DNA of 64,000 nucleotides from Pseudoduganella danionis (GTDB lineage Bacteria > Pseudomonadota > Gammaproteobacteria > Burkholderiales > Burkholderiaceae_D): contig NZ_WNKW01000004.1 of NCBI RefSeq assembly GCF_009720775.1, positions 428,577-492,576 of the forward strand, in the 5' to 3' direction. Under the pieces are notes generated by a model, which worked only from the letters and a program-made list of their open reading frames with translations, was not told the DNA's origin and ran no database searches. The position numbers and the translations under genes were made by a program. Shown piece by piece: positions 1-9,709 of this stretch. Each line of letters opens with the position of its first letter. Position 1 is the stretch's first letter.

Positions 1-2599
1 AGGCCGCCACTTGCTGCAGGCGGCGGTGCAGCGCATCGGTCAGCGCCAGATAGCGGCCTGCCGACAGTTCGACAAAGCGGCTCTGGCTATTGCGCATCAG
101 TTCCAGCAGGGTTTTCAGATCGATCACCTGATCTTCCGCCACCTTCAGTTCACCGCTGGCGGCAAACCAGTCCTTGTTGCTCTTGATGGCGAGGCGTAGC
201 TGGCGCGTACTGGCCTGCGCCGTCAGCGCGAATGGCTGGCCGTCCGGCCATGCCAGCACCAGTGTGTCGGCCGGCAGTTCCTGCAGCTCGGCCAGCAGTT
301 GCAGACACAGGGCCGGCTGACCGAGCAGCCATTCATCGTGATCCTGCTCGGCTTCTCCCAGCACAGGGCAGCGTTCGATCAGCTGGCGTTCGGCTTCCTT
401 TTCATCGGCCAGTGCGCGCGTGGCGCGGGCCGGTTTGCCATCGATTTCCGCGATCACATTGGCGGCACCGGCGCCGGGCGCGTAGTAGGCGCCATTGGCC
501 AGTGGCCGCACCAGTATCTGCAGCTTGAGGCCGTGCTGATAAGGCAGCAGGTGCAGGTGCAGCCGCGTATCGGCTGGCACTTGCTGCATGTCGGGTGCGG
601 CGCCGCCGATTTCCGACTGTACCGTGACCATGCTGGACATGGCGCTGATGGCTTCCAGTACTTGCGCTTCGGCGCGTGCCGGCACCACCAGCCCGGTGCC
701 GACGATGGCAGCGATGCGGCGGTGTTCGTCGAGGATGCTGATGACGCGCAGGCGGTTAGGCGTCTCGCGGCTGATGATGACCAGCGCGCTATCGTCGGGT
801 ATCGGCGGCTGCAGCCGCAGTTCCAGGCTGCCGGCCTGTTTGGTGATCAGCAGTTCCGGTGCACCGGCCAGCAGTTCTACCCGCGTGTCCGGCGCGTCGG
901 CCCAGAACAGCAGCGGGTGGCCTACCAGCAGCGGCGCGGCGCGCTGCGGATCGACTTCGTAACTGAGGCCGCTCGCGTGGTAGTTGCGGTGGGCGACCGA
1001 GATGGCTTCCGCTGCGCGTATGTCCTGCGGCGTCAGGTACTCGAACTGTTCGGATTCGAAGCGCAGCCGTTTCAGGCTGACGGCGCGGCCTTTACTCCAT
1101 GCGCCGCGCGCGTCGCGCTTCTGTTCTACCGCGCTGATTTCATGCAGACCGTAGCGGTTGTCATAGCGCAGCAGCCATGCGAGTCGTGCTGCGCCACTGC
1201 TGCTGTCGGCGCTGGCCGGTTGCTGCAGATTGATCAGCGCAGTAAGTTGGCGTTGCCACGCCTCCTGCCGCTCGAACCAGACGGAGAGATCGCACAACCC
1301 CAGTTGCGCACGCAGCGCCTGCGCCTGCTGTTGACGCGTGCGGTCGCCCAGTGCACCGAGCAGGCTGGCTAGCTGACCGGCCAGCAGCAGATAGCCTGCC
1401 GCTTCCGCTGCGGCCAGTGCATCTTCCATTTCGGCGCGGCGCTCGGCCAGTTGCGGCAGCGAGAGCCAGAAGTACAGCAGGCACTGGAACACCTGCGTCT
1501 GTAGCTGGTTGCCCCATGCCAGTGTGGCGGCCGCTTCGGCCGGCAGCGTACCGGCGCGGATCTGGCGCAACAGATCGATCTGCTGGTGAATCGCGCTGTC
1601 GTGGTTGTGCCCTGCGCGTACGGCCAGTTCCAGATAGGCGCTGGCGGCCTTGCGGTGCTTGGCGTCGTCGCTGCGCAGCAGGGCCAGCATGTAGAGATAG
1701 CTGCCCATGCCGCTGAACAAACGCGTGCGTTTGCCCGTTTCGCGCCGCAGGATTTTGAGTGCCGCTTCATAGCCAGCCAGCGCCGCGCCGGTATCGCCGC
1801 GCAGCAGGCGTACGCTGGCCGCCAGATACTGGCTTTGCCAGCCTTCCGTACCGGCCAGATAGCGCTCGGCCTCGTCGCAATGGCCGCACAGGATGGCATC
1901 TTCGGCCAGCGCCATGCGCAGCTCCATGCTGATGTCGTCGCCAGCGGCCTGCCGATTTTGCTGGTGCTGCTGGCAGTACAGGCGGATAGTGGGCGCGGTA
2001 GCTGGCGCATACTGGGCTGCTTGCAGCAGCACTTCCAGCACATCGTCGCGCAGCAGCGGGTGCACTTGTGCCAGCATCTCTGGCTCGAATGGTCGGCCGA
2101 AGATTTCCAGTATGGGGTGTAGCTGCGCAGCTTCGTAGCTGCCCAGACAAAAGGTCAGCACGGGCTGGATCTGCTGCGGCGTGTGGCCGCGCAGATAGCC
2201 CATGCGCAGGCGCGCAATGCCGGCGCGGTAGCTGCGCGGCTCCATGCTGTTCCAGGTCTGGCGCAGCGGCGCCAGTGTTTCGTAGGCGCGGCACAGGTCG
2301 TCCAGCATGTGCTGGTCTATCGCGGCGCGCAGCGCGGGCCAGCGCAGCTTCGGGTTGCAGACAAAGCCGCGCCCGACCACCACGCTGATGAAGGCCAGCC
2401 GTTCCAGCTTCTGCATAGCCTGATCCAGACTGGCCACGGTGAGCGGACGGCACGCTGCATCGAGCACCCGCGCCGAGTCTAGCTGGTCGAGCAAGGCGGT
2501 GCGGCCTACCGGTTCGCCTATCAGCGCCAGTTGCGCCAGTATCATCTGCTCGTGCGGCGCCAGCGCAGCGAATTCGTCCAGCAGCATGGAATCACTCAT
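1..2599 (-). CDS. SNF2-family helicase, N-terminal part (truncated by window edge)
   Basis: An open frame of 866 codons runs without a stop from ATG 2599 to the left edge, so the C-terminus is missing. The visible part has two sections. Residues 1 to about 560 are helix-rich and TPR-like (for example AALAGYEAALK) and match no catalytic family I recognise. The last 300 residues resemble the region that precedes the ATPase core in bacterial SNF2/HepA-like helicases (KDWFAASGELKV, then SRFVELSAGRYLALTDAL). The ATPase motifs would lie to the left of the window. ATG 2599 comes 6 bases after the stop of the upstream S9 peptidase gene, so the two are probably co-transcribed; ATG 2587 is an alternative. 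The helicase call rests on the distal motif alone; function in DNA or RNA-polymerase remodelling is inferred from the family. Confidence 0.72.
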   Translation of the reverse strand, partial: MSDSMLLDEFAALAPHEQMILAQLALIGEPVGRTALLDQLDSARVLDAACRPLTVASLDQAMQKLERLAFISVVVGRGFVCNPKLRWPALRAAIDQHMLDDLCRAYETLAPLRQTWNSMEPRSYRAGIARLRMGYLRGHTPQQIQPVLTFCLGSYEAAQLHPILEIFGRPFEPEMLAQVHPLLRDDVLEVLLQAAQYAPATAPTIRLYCQQHQQNRQAAGDDISMELRMALAEDAILCGHCDEAERYLAGTEGWQSQYLAASVRLLRGDTGAALAGYEAALKILRRETGKRTRLFSGMGSYLYMLALLRSDDAKHRKAASAYLELAVRAGHNHDSAIHQQIDLLRQIRAGTLPAEAAATLAWGNQLQTQVFQCLLYFWLSLPQLAERRAEMEDALAAAEAAGYLLLAGQLASLLGALGDRTRQQQAQALRAQLGLCDLSVWFERQEAWQRQLTALINLQQPASADSSSGAARLAWLLRYDNRYGLHEISAVEQKRDARGAWSKGRAVSLKRLRFESEQFEYLTPQDIRAAEAISVAHRNYHASGLSYEVDPQRAAPLLVGHPLLFWADAPDTRVELLAGAPELLITKQAGSLELRLQPPIPDDSALVIISRETPNRLRVISILDEHRRIAAIVGTGLVVPARAEAQVLEAISAMSSMVTVQSEIGGAAPDMQQVPADTRLHLHLLPYQHGLKLQILVRPLANGAYYAPGAGAANVIAEIDGKPARATRALADEKEAERQLIERCPVLGEAEQDHDEWLLGQPALCLQLLAELQELPADTLVLAWPDGQPFALTAQASTRQLRLAIKSNKDWFAASGELKVAEDQVIDLKTLLELMRNSQSRFVELSAGRYLALTDALHRRLQQVAA

Positions 2600-2605
2600 G
2601 CAGGC

Positions 2606-4573
2606 TTAGTCCGGCAGGTTATCGATCAGTACGGGCGCACTGGCTGTAGCATCGTGCAGGCCGAACATGTGCTGGTAGAAGTACAGCTCCGCTTCCAGCG
2701 TGCGGATGATGGTATCGGCCTTGCGGAAGCCGTGGCCTTCGCCCTCCAGCGCCACGTAGGCGACGGGCACGCCACGCGCCTTGAGCGCCTGCACCATCAT
2801 TTCCGACTGCTTGGGCGGCACCACTTTGTCGTCCAGCCCCTGGAAGAAAATCATCGGGCAGGACAGCTTGTCCGTGTGATGGATGGGCGAGCGTGCCTTG
2901 TACAGTTCGGCCGCAGCCGGTTGTGGCGCAATCAGGTATTCGTTGTAGTGCGATTCGAATTTGTGCGAATCCGCATCGAGGCCGGCCAGATCGGACACGC
3001 CGTAGTAGCTGGCGCCCAGCTTGAAGGTGTCGTGGAAGGTCAGCGCGCACAGCGTCGTCAGCCCGCCCGCGCTGCTGCCGCGGATGATCAGGCGTTGTTC
3101 GTCCGCCAGTCCGCGTGCGACCAGTGCCTGGGCACCGGCCACGCAGTCCTCCACATCGATGATGCCCCACTGGCCTTTGAGCAGGTCGCGGTAGGCGCGG
3201 CCAAAGCCCGTGCTGCCGCCATAATTCACATCGAGCACGCCGAAGCCGCGGCTGGTCCAGTACTGGGTGGCCAGCTTGAGCGTATTCACCGTCATGCCGG
3301 TGGGGCCGCCGTGGCCGATGACGATGACGGGCGGCTTGCTGCCTGCCGGCGCCTGCACGGCCGGATTGCATGGCGGGTAGAAGAAGGCATGTGCGGTGCG
3401 CCCGTTAGCGCTCGGGTAGCTGATGCTGGTAGGGATGGACAGGCAGGCTTCGTCCGGCAGTTCGGCGATGGACTGCGCGAGAATTTCCACCCCTTCCTCG
3501 GTGAAATCGATGCGCGCCAGTTCCAGCGGGATGGTGGGGCTGCCGGCCAGCATGACGATATAGCCTGCTGCCACGCGCAGCTCGCGGATTTCCGCGTACG
3601 GGTTGGCGATGGCTTCGAGCTTGCCGCTGGCGGGCAGCAGGCGTGCCAGATGGCTGACGCCTTTGACGATATAGGTGCAAATGATTTCGCTGGCCGAGCG
3701 GAAGCCATACATGCTGTTACCGAAGGTCCAGTGCGGGGTGGCGAATTCGGCCTCCATCGGGCACAGGCCCTCGGTGCGCTGGCCGTCGCGACACAGGCGG
3801 TACAGATTCCACCAGCCGCTGCGGTCGGAGACGAAGTGCAGCAGGCCATCCGGCGACCATTCAGGCTGGCAGACCGATTCTTCGCGGCTGCCCGCAATAC
3901 GGCGCGGCTCACCCAGTGTGCCGTCTGCAGCGATGGCGGCCAGCCACAGGGAGGTGCCCTGCCATGGCATGTCGGGGTGATCCCAGCTTAGCCAGGCCAG
4001 CGCGCTGCCATCGGGCGCCACGCGCGGCGAAGAATAGAAATCGGCGCCCTGCACCAGCACCTGTTCGCTGCCGTCGGCGTGGATGGCGCAGAGAGTGTTG
4101 TGTGGCTGGCCGTGGTCGTCGCCGTGCAGTTCGCGCACGGCGATCAGGCGGGCGCGCTGACGGTCTATGGCCAGATCGGCAAAGCGCTGGCTGCCGGCGG
4201 CCGTGATCACCTGTGGTTCTGGCGTATCTGCTGTCAGATCAAGTCGGTACAGGCGGTTATCGGCGAAATGGGAGAAATACACGGTGTCGCTATCGACGGC
4301 ATAGGCGCCGCCGCCATATTCGTGCACGCGGCTGCGCACGTTGTAGGGCATGGCGGTGATTTCTTCCTCGTGCACGCCGTGGTAGCGCAGCAGCGTGCTG
4401 CGCCCGGCCTGCGCTGCGCGTCCCGCCAGCCAGAAAATATCGCAACCATCGGCCCCGCCCAGCATCAGGCCCGAGAGCGGCGTCGCCCCTGCCGCCACCT
4501 GTGCGGCGCTGATCGTCGATGGCCATGCGCCGAATGGTATGACAGGCGCGACGGGGAGGATAGTGTTGCTCAT
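2606..4573 (-). CDS. S9 family peptidase (prolyl oligopeptidase / acylaminoacyl peptidase type)
   Basis: 655 residues. A WD/beta-propeller-like N-terminal half (repeats such as SPRVAPDGSALAWLSW and CQPEWSPDGLLHFVSDRSG) is followed by an alpha/beta-hydrolase domain. The catalytic triad is visible: Ser in GSSAGG near residue 500, Asp in GLDDKVVPP near 578 and His in EGEGHGF near 613. HGGPTG before it is the usual oxyanion segment. There is no signal peptide, so it is probably cytoplasmic and cleaves short peptides. It is divergent from hemE and lies directly upstream of the SNF2-type gene. The family is secure; the substrate is unknown. Confidence 0.93.
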   Translation of the reverse strand: MSNTILPVAPVIPFGAWPSTISAAQVAAGATPLSGLMLGGADGCDIFWLAGRAAQAGRSTLLRYHGVHEEEITAMPYNVRSRVHEYGGGAYAVDSDTVYFSHFADNRLYRLDLTADTPEPQVITAAGSQRFADLAIDRQRARLIAVRELHGDDHGQPHNTLCAIHADGSEQVLVQGADFYSSPRVAPDGSALAWLSWDHPDMPWQGTSLWLAAIAADGTLGEPRRIAGSREESVCQPEWSPDGLLHFVSDRSGWWNLYRLCRDGQRTEGLCPMEAEFATPHWTFGNSMYGFRSASEIICTYIVKGVSHLARLLPASGKLEAIANPYAEIRELRVAAGYIVMLAGSPTIPLELARIDFTEEGVEILAQSIAELPDEACLSIPTSISYPSANGRTAHAFFYPPCNPAVQAPAGSKPPVIVIGHGGPTGMTVNTLKLATQYWTSRGFGVLDVNYGGSTGFGRAYRDLLKGQWGIIDVEDCVAGAQALVARGLADEQRLIIRGSSAGGLTTLCALTFHDTFKLGASYYGVSDLAGLDADSHKFESHYNEYLIAPQPAAAELYKARSPIHHTDKLSCPMIFFQGLDDKVVPPKQSEMMVQALKARGVPVAYVALEGEGHGFRKADTIIRTLEAELYFYQHMFGLHDATASAPVLIDNLPD

Positions 4574-4696
4574 GGGGTCTCCGGGAGGGGGAATTGCACG
4601 GTGCTAGGCATGATAGTGAATCGCGCGACGATCATCCAGCAAAAAAGCCCGCGCGGGATGTCATAATAGCCGTTTCACCGCTTTCGATTGCTACCC

Positions 4697-5776
4697 ATGC
4701 CACAATTTGCCCCGCTCCAGAATGACAACTTCTTGCGCGCGTTGTTGCGCCAGCCGACCGATTACACGCCTGTGTGGCTGATGCGTCAGGCGGGGCGCTA
4801 CCTGCCTGAATACCGCGCCACGCGCCAGAAAGCCGGCTCCTTCATGGGTCTGGCCACCAATTCCGACTACGCTACCGAAGTCACGCTGCAGCCTATTGAC
4901 CGCTATCCGCTCGATGCTGCCATCCTGTTCTCCGACATTCTGACGGTGCCGGACGCCATGGGTCTGGGCCTGTACTTCGTCGAAGGCGAAGGGCCGAAGT
5001 TCCAGCGTCCGCTGAAAACCGAAGCCGACGTGATGGCCCTGCGCGAACCGGCCGAAGGCTCGCTCGACTACGTGTTCAAGGCCGTGACCCAGATCCGTAC
5101 GGAACTCAATGGCCGCGTGCCGCTGATCGGCTTCTCCGGCAGCCCATGGACGCTGGCTTGCTACATGGTAGAAGGCCAGGGCTCGCGCGAGTTCCACACC
5201 ATCAAGAAGATGCTGTACAACCGTCCGGAACTGATGCACCACATCCTGCGCATCAACGCCAAGTCGGTGGCCGACTACCTGAACGCCCAGATCGACGCAG
5301 GCGCACAGGCCGTGATGATCTTCGATTCGTGGGGCGGTGCACTGGCCGATGGCGCTTATCAGGAATTCTCGCTGCAGTACATGCAGCAGGTGGTGTCGCA
5401 GCTGAAGCGCGAAAAAGACGGCGTGAAGATACCGGCCATCGTGTTCACCAAGGGCGGCGGCCTGTGGATAGAGCAGATCGCCGACATCGGCGCCGATGCC
5501 GTCGGTCTGGACTGGACCGTCAATCTGACCAAGGCACGCCAGCAGGTAGGCGACAAGGTGGCCCTGCAGGGCAATCTGGACCCGGCCATCCTGCTGGCCA
5601 GCCCGGAGCAGGTGCAGGCCGAAGTGCGCAAGGTGCTGGATGCCTACGGCAAGCCGTCGGCCGGCCACGGCCACGTATTCAATCTGGGCCATGGCATTTC
5701 CCAGTTCACCGCGCCGGAAAATGTGGCGGCCATGGTGGAAACTGTCCACAGCTACAGCAAAGCCCAGCGCGCCTAA
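4697..5776 (+). CDS. hemE: Uroporphyrinogen decarboxylase
   Basis: 359 residues from ATG 4697; a TTG nine bases upstream is in frame but less likely. HemE removes four carboxyl groups from uroporphyrinogen III to give coproporphyrinogen III in heme synthesis, in the cytosol. The family signatures are present: [16 protein letters not shown] near the N-terminus, [16 protein letters not shown] in the middle and the C-terminal FNLGHGI. Length is normal. It is followed by a strong terminator, then by the DnaA-box region and priA. Confidence 0.98.
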   Translation: MPQFAPLQNDNFLRALLRQPTDYTPVWLMRQAGRYLPEYRATRQKAGSFMGLATNSDYATEVTLQPIDRYPLDAAILFSDILTVPDAMGLGLYFVEGEGPKFQRPLKTEADVMALREPAEGSLDYVFKAVTQIRTELNGRVPLIGFSGSPWTLACYMVEGQGSREFHTIKKMLYNRPELMHHILRINAKSVADYLNAQIDAGAQAVMIFDSWGGALADGAYQEFSLQYMQQVVSQLKREKDGVKIPAIVFTKGGGLWIEQIADIGADAVGLDWTVNLTKARQQVGDKVALQGNLDPAILLASPEQVQAEVRKVLDAYGKPSAGHGHVFNLGHGISQFTAPENVAAMVETVHSYSKAQRA

Positions 5777-5793
5777 GGTAGTTTGCTAACAGA

Positions 5794-5825
5794 GGGCACG
5801 TTTCGTGAGGAAACGTGCCCTTTTT
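5794..5825 (+). terminator. Rho-independent terminator of hemE
   Basis: Eleven-base-pair stem GGGCACGTTTC (5794-5804) with GAAACGTGCCC (5810-5820), a five-base loop and a following TTTTT. It lies 18 bases after the hemE stop. Confidence 0.92.
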
Positions 5826-6020
5826 CATTGGTGTATAGAAGAAATCCGTAGCGACTTATACACATTTTTTTCAGCTGTGGAAATATCCAGCACTGTATAA
5901 CTTTCTACTGGGATGCTTTCGCTAAGTTCATGATTTTAAACGAATAAATTTATTTACCTCTAAGTAACTTTTAGCAAGTCGTAAACTCGGAAATGGAACT
6001 TCAACTGGTTTATTTGTTCA

Positions 6021-6054
6021 TTGTCCACAAAGTTATCCACAAAAACTGTGGATA
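6021..6054 (+). repeat. 34-bp direct repeat, copy 1 (three DnaA boxes)
   Basis: Identical over 34 bases to 6455-6488. Each copy holds a TTGTCCACA, a perfect TTATCCACA and an inverted TGTGGATA in the same spacing. In this copy the inverted box is also perfect (TGTGGATAA). Confidence 0.95.
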
Positions 6055-6454
6055 AAAAATAAAAGTACTTAGTAAACCGTGACTTAGCCATAATGTTGTG
6101 ATTTTTCCTGAAGTTCATGTTGCATTGCACGATTTTTAGGCAGTGATACGATGACTTCGAAGAAGTTGTGAGAGCACAAACCTTGTCGTTGAGGCATGTG
6201 TAGAATTCGCCGGCAGCGCAGCCTTATGCTGCTGTGCAGTATTGCTTCACCCTGCGCAAAAAGTGCTTGATTTCGGCAAAAAATTTTTTCTAAATTCGGC
6301 ACTTATGCACAGTAGAGACGTCACAGCGGTGATTTTTTCTCTCCTAGGAAGCATTTTATAAGTGCTTGATTTTAAATAAAAATAATTGTGAATTTTTAGC
6401 CAGTTTACGGGGCATCAAGCTTGTCTGTGCACGTTTCTGGGGATTAAGATTCCT

Positions 6455-6488
6455 TTGTCCACAAAGTTATCCACAAAAACTGTGGATA
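6455..6488 (+). repeat. 34-bp direct repeat, copy 2 (three DnaA boxes)
   Basis: Second exact copy, 434 bases from the first. The inverted box ends in TAC instead of TAA. The two copies frame the central AT-rich part of the gap. Confidence 0.95.
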
Positions 6489-6559
6489 CATCAAATAGTT
6501 GAAGTGGTGTGGGTCTGGCGAGGCTCCCGAACCGCAGCAACGCTACTGTAACGGGAGCT

Positions 6560-8593
6560 ATGTCTGGTCTGTTAAACCATTGCATCTTGCAGATAGTGCT
6601 CGATACGCCGCTGCATGCCGTGTTCGATTACCGCTGGCCCTGCGCTGCGGCAGACCGGCCACAGGTCGGACAACTGGCGCTCGTGCCATTTGGCCGGCGC
6701 GAAGTGGCGGGCCTGATTGTGGGCGTGGCGGACAACAGCGACGTGCCTGAAGACAAGCTCAAGGATGCGCTGGCCGTGCGCAGCCAGCTCAGTCCCCTGT
6801 CGCCCCAATGGCTGGCGCTGGCCGGCTTTGCGGCCGACTATTATCAGCGCCCGCTCGGTGAAGTGGCGCTGCCCGGCCTGCCCAAGAATACCCGTCTGCC
6901 CACCACGGTGGCACTTGACCGTGCTCTGAAGAAACTCGCCAAGCTCGATACCGCGCATGACGGCACGCCGCTCAATGTGCCGGCGCTGAATCCGGCCCAG
7001 CAGCAGGCGGCCGATGCCATAGGCGGCGCACACGGTTATCTGCCGACGCTGCTGCACGGGGTCACGGGTAGCGGTAAGACGGAAGTCTATCTGCAGGCCT
7101 GTGCGCAAGTGCTGGCGCGCGAGCCCGACGGCCAGATTTTGATACTGGTGCCGGAAATTAATTTGACGCCCCAGTTGGAAGGTAATATCCGCGCGCGTTT
7201 CCCCGGCGTGATGCTGGCCACCCTGCACAGCAGCTTGTCCGAAGGCGAGCGCATGCTGCACTGGCTGGCCGCCCATCAGGGCCGCGCCCGCATTGTGTTG
7301 GGTACGCGGCTGGCCATCCTCGCGTCGCTGCCCGCGCTCAAGCTGATCGTGATCGACGAAGAGCATGACCCGTCCTACAAACAGCAGGAAGGGCTGCGCT
7401 ATTCGGCGCGCGATCTGGCCGTGTGGCGTGCGCGCCAGCTCGATATTCCCATCGTGCTCGGTTCCGCCACGCCGTCGCTGGAAAGCTGGCAGCATGCCCA
7501 GTCGGGCCGCTACCGCTTGCTGACGCTGCGCGAGCGCGCCGTGCAGAATGCCGTGCTGCCCCGTATCAGCCTGCTCGACATGGAGCGTGACAAGCCGCAC
7601 GATGGCCTGACGTCGGCGCTGGTGGCGGCGCTGCGCCTGCGCATGGAGCGCGGCGAACAGTCGCTGCTGTTCCTCAACCGGCGCGGCTATGCGCCCGTGA
7701 TCTGCTGCGAAGCCTGCGGCTGGATCAGTAACTGTCACCGCTGCACGGCCTATATGGTGCTGCACCGGCCCGAGCACCGGCTGCGCTGCCACCATTGCAG
7801 CCTCGAGATGCGCATTCCCCGCCACTGCCCCGATTGCGGCAATGTCGACCTGCAGCCGCTGGGACGCGGTACCCAGCGGGTGGAAGAAGGCTTGCAGCAA
7901 CTGTTCCCTGACGCGCGCATATTGCGCATCGATGCCGATTCAACGCGGCGCAAGGGCAGCGCGCAGGCCGCGTTCGACAGCGTGCACAGAGGCGAAGTGG
8001 ATATCCTGATCGGCACCCAGATGGTGGCCAAGGGCCATGATTTCAAAAACCTCACGCTGGTCGGCATCCTGAATCCCGACACGGCGCTGTTCTCGCAGGA
8101 TTACCGCGCCAGCGAACGCCTGTTTGCCCAGCTAATGCAGGTGGCCGGACGGGCCGGGCGGGCAGGCCAGAGCGCGGACGGTAGCGTCAGTGAAGTGCTG
8201 ATCCAGACCCGTTATCCCCAGCATCCGCTGTATGGCTCGGTGGTGCGGCATGACTACGATAATTTCGCCACGGCCCTGCTGGAAGAACGCCAGCAGGCCG
8301 CCTTGCCGCCCTTCCTGTATCAGGCGCTGCTGCGCGCCGAAGCGCCGGAGCTGGCCACGGCCGTCGAATTCCTGTCGCAGGCGCGCGATCTGCTGGCCCA
8401 CCCCGACGTCACGCTGCACGACCCCATCCCCATGAGCATGACGCGCGTGCACAACGTCGACCGTGCCCAGTTGCTGCTGGAAGCGGCCTCGCGCCCGCTG
8501 CTGCAGGCTTTCCTCAAGGAGTGGCTGCACCTGCTGCGCACGGTGAAAACCCGCGTCAAGTGGTCGCTCGAAGTCGATCCGGTGGATATCTGA
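6560..8593 (+). CDS. priA: Primosomal replication protein N' (3'-5' helicase PriA)
   Basis: 677 residues from ATG 6560, which has CGGGAG just upstream; the frame extends to a GTG at 6509 but that part is not family-like. PriA restarts collapsed replication forks. Walker A is GVTGSGKT (about residue 167), then VIDEEHD, GSATPSLES, and eight cysteines for two zinc sites (CCEACGW, CHRC, CHHC, CPDC), followed by helicase motifs GTQMVAKGHDF and QVAGRAGR. Length is slightly shorter than the 730 of E. coli. It sits directly beside the candidate origin. Confidence 0.97.
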   Translation: MSGLLNHCILQIVLDTPLHAVFDYRWPCAAADRPQVGQLALVPFGRREVAGLIVGVADNSDVPEDKLKDALAVRSQLSPLSPQWLALAGFAADYYQRPLGEVALPGLPKNTRLPTTVALDRALKKLAKLDTAHDGTPLNVPALNPAQQQAADAIGGAHGYLPTLLHGVTGSGKTEVYLQACAQVLAREPDGQILILVPEINLTPQLEGNIRARFPGVMLATLHSSLSEGERMLHWLAAHQGRARIVLGTRLAILASLPALKLIVIDEEHDPSYKQQEGLRYSARDLAVWRARQLDIPIVLGSATPSLESWQHAQSGRYRLLTLRERAVQNAVLPRISLLDMERDKPHDGLTSALVAALRLRMERGEQSLLFLNRRGYAPVICCEACGWISNCHRCTAYMVLHRPEHRLRCHHCSLEMRIPRHCPDCGNVDLQPLGRGTQRVEEGLQQLFPDARILRIDADSTRRKGSAQAAFDSVHRGEVDILIGTQMVAKGHDFKNLTLVGILNPDTALFSQDYRASERLFAQLMQVAGRAGRAGQSADGSVSEVLIQTRYPQHPLYGSVVRHDYDNFATALLEERQQAALPPFLYQALLRAEAPELATAVEFLSQARDLLAHPDVTLHDPIPMSMTRVHNVDRAQLLLEAASRPLLQAFLKEWLHLLRTVKTRVKWSLEVDPVDI

Positions 8594-8600
8594 GCCGGTT

Positions 8601-9491
8601 TTACTGCAGCAGGTAGCGCCTGGCGGTGCTGATGATCTGCTCGCTGAGGGCACGCGTGAACGGCGTATCCAGATTCCAGGCATGCCATTCCAGCGCCACA
8701 TCGACGGGCTGGCCCGGCGTCAGTTCCACCAGACGCTCCGCCGCCAGTGCAGCGGATACCTGCAGCAGCGGCATCAGGCCGTAGCCCAGGCTGCCATACA
8801 GGCATTTCGCGCTGGCAGCCGAGGGCGGCATGCTGTGGTGCGGATAACTGCCCTGCAGGCCCAGCGTCTGGTGCAGATAGCCGGCCATCAGCTCGGCGTC
8901 GCTGACGATGGCTGGCGCCAGCCGCGCCGCTTCGATGGAAAAGCCGTCACCGAACCAGTGGGCGGCAAACGCCGGCGTGGCCACGCAGACGTAGCGCAGC
9001 TTGCCCAGTGGCGTGACGTCGGCACCGCTGGCCGGCAGCGCGCCGTGGCTGGCGGGAATGATGGCGCCGAACACGCCACCTTGCTGCACTAGCTGCAGCG
9101 CCTGCTCGCGCGCTGCGCTGTGGATTTTGAGCTGGCAGCGGGGCGGCGCCAGCAGCGGCTGCAAGCAGAGGGGAAACCATGTGCTCAGGCTGGCGCTATC
9201 CACTGCCAGCGCAATTTCCGGCATGCTGGTGCTGTGGCCCAGATCAATGTCGAGTGCGGCTTCCATCAGGCGCACACTGCGATGGTGCGATACCAGCCGC
9301 ATGCCCAGCCCCGTCGGTACGGCAGGCTGGCCACGGATGATCAGCAGGCGGCCAGCCGTATCTTCAAGCGCCTTGATGCGTTGCGATACGGCCGACTGGC
9401 TGATGCCCAGCGCCAGTGCAGCTTTTTCGAAACTGCCCTGACTGACGACAGCATCGAGTACGGCCAGCGCACGGTAATCCAGAGTCCCCAT
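8601..9491 (-). CDS. LysR-type regulator, ArgP/LysG-like
   Basis: 296 residues from ATG 9491; GTG 9500 is an alternative start. An N-terminal winged helix-turn-helix (DYRALAVLDAVVSQGSFEKAA, GISQSAVSQRIKALE) is followed by a LysR effector domain. The spacing and the DYR.L.ALDAV start resemble ArgP (IciA), which senses lysine/arginine and controls amino-acid exporters. No LysE/ArgO exporter is next to it here; the divergent neighbour is the HD-GYP-like gene, so its targets are unknown. It converges on priA, with 7 bases between the stops. Confidence 0.85.
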   Translation of the reverse strand: MGTLDYRALAVLDAVVSQGSFEKAALALGISQSAVSQRIKALEDTAGRLLIIRGQPAVPTGLGMRLVSHHRSVRLMEAALDIDLGHSTSMPEIALAVDSASLSTWFPLCLQPLLAPPRCQLKIHSAAREQALQLVQQGGVFGAIIPASHGALPASGADVTPLGKLRYVCVATPAFAAHWFGDGFSIEAARLAPAIVSDAELMAGYLHQTLGLQGSYPHHSMPPSAASAKCLYGSLGYGLMPLLQVSAALAAERLVELTPGQPVDVALEWHAWNLDTPFTRALSEQIISTARRYLLQ

Positions 9492-9709
9492 AAGCTGCAC
9501 TTATAAAAAATGAAAACGATAAGCGATACTAATACTAGTTGCCGCCTACGTACATGAATTCAGTGTTTGCCTGTTGCACTGCGACGCCACAGGGCGGCCC
9601 ATCAGTTCGCCCCACTGCGGTGAAATATAGTGCAAAAATACAACATTCTCACACATTGTCACTAAAAAACGTCGTATGCTGCAGGCAAGGTGGCTTTCTA
9701 TTAACAGCA

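Larger units (their letters stand above)
5827..6559. other. Candidate replication origin: DnaA-box cluster in AT-rich gap
   Basis: This gene-free stretch of about 700 bases is much richer in A+T than its surroundings. It has five perfect TTATNCACA boxes: 5856-5864, 6033-6041, 6303-6311 and 6467-6475 on plus, and 6047-6055 on minus. Boxes with one mismatch lie at 6021-6029 and 6455-6463 (TTGTCCACA, plus) and at 6197-6205 and 6481-6489 (minus). AT-rich blocks that could unwind lie at about 5930-5970, 6050-6070, 6275-6295 and 6358-6400. DnaA is known to bind such boxes. That this is oriC, rather than a DnaA-titrating or regulatory locus, is inference; strand bias of the surrounding genes agrees with it. 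Small open frames here look spurious. Confidence 0.68.

Noticed and set aside
299..1372. Plus-strand open frame of 357 codons
   Set aside because: It is opposite the 866-codon minus frame, which reads as a family-like protein; the plus frame has no recognisable features.
6084..6302. 72-codon minus-strand frame in the DnaA-box gap
   Set aside because: No family resemblance, no clear RBS, and it overlaps origin-like sequence.
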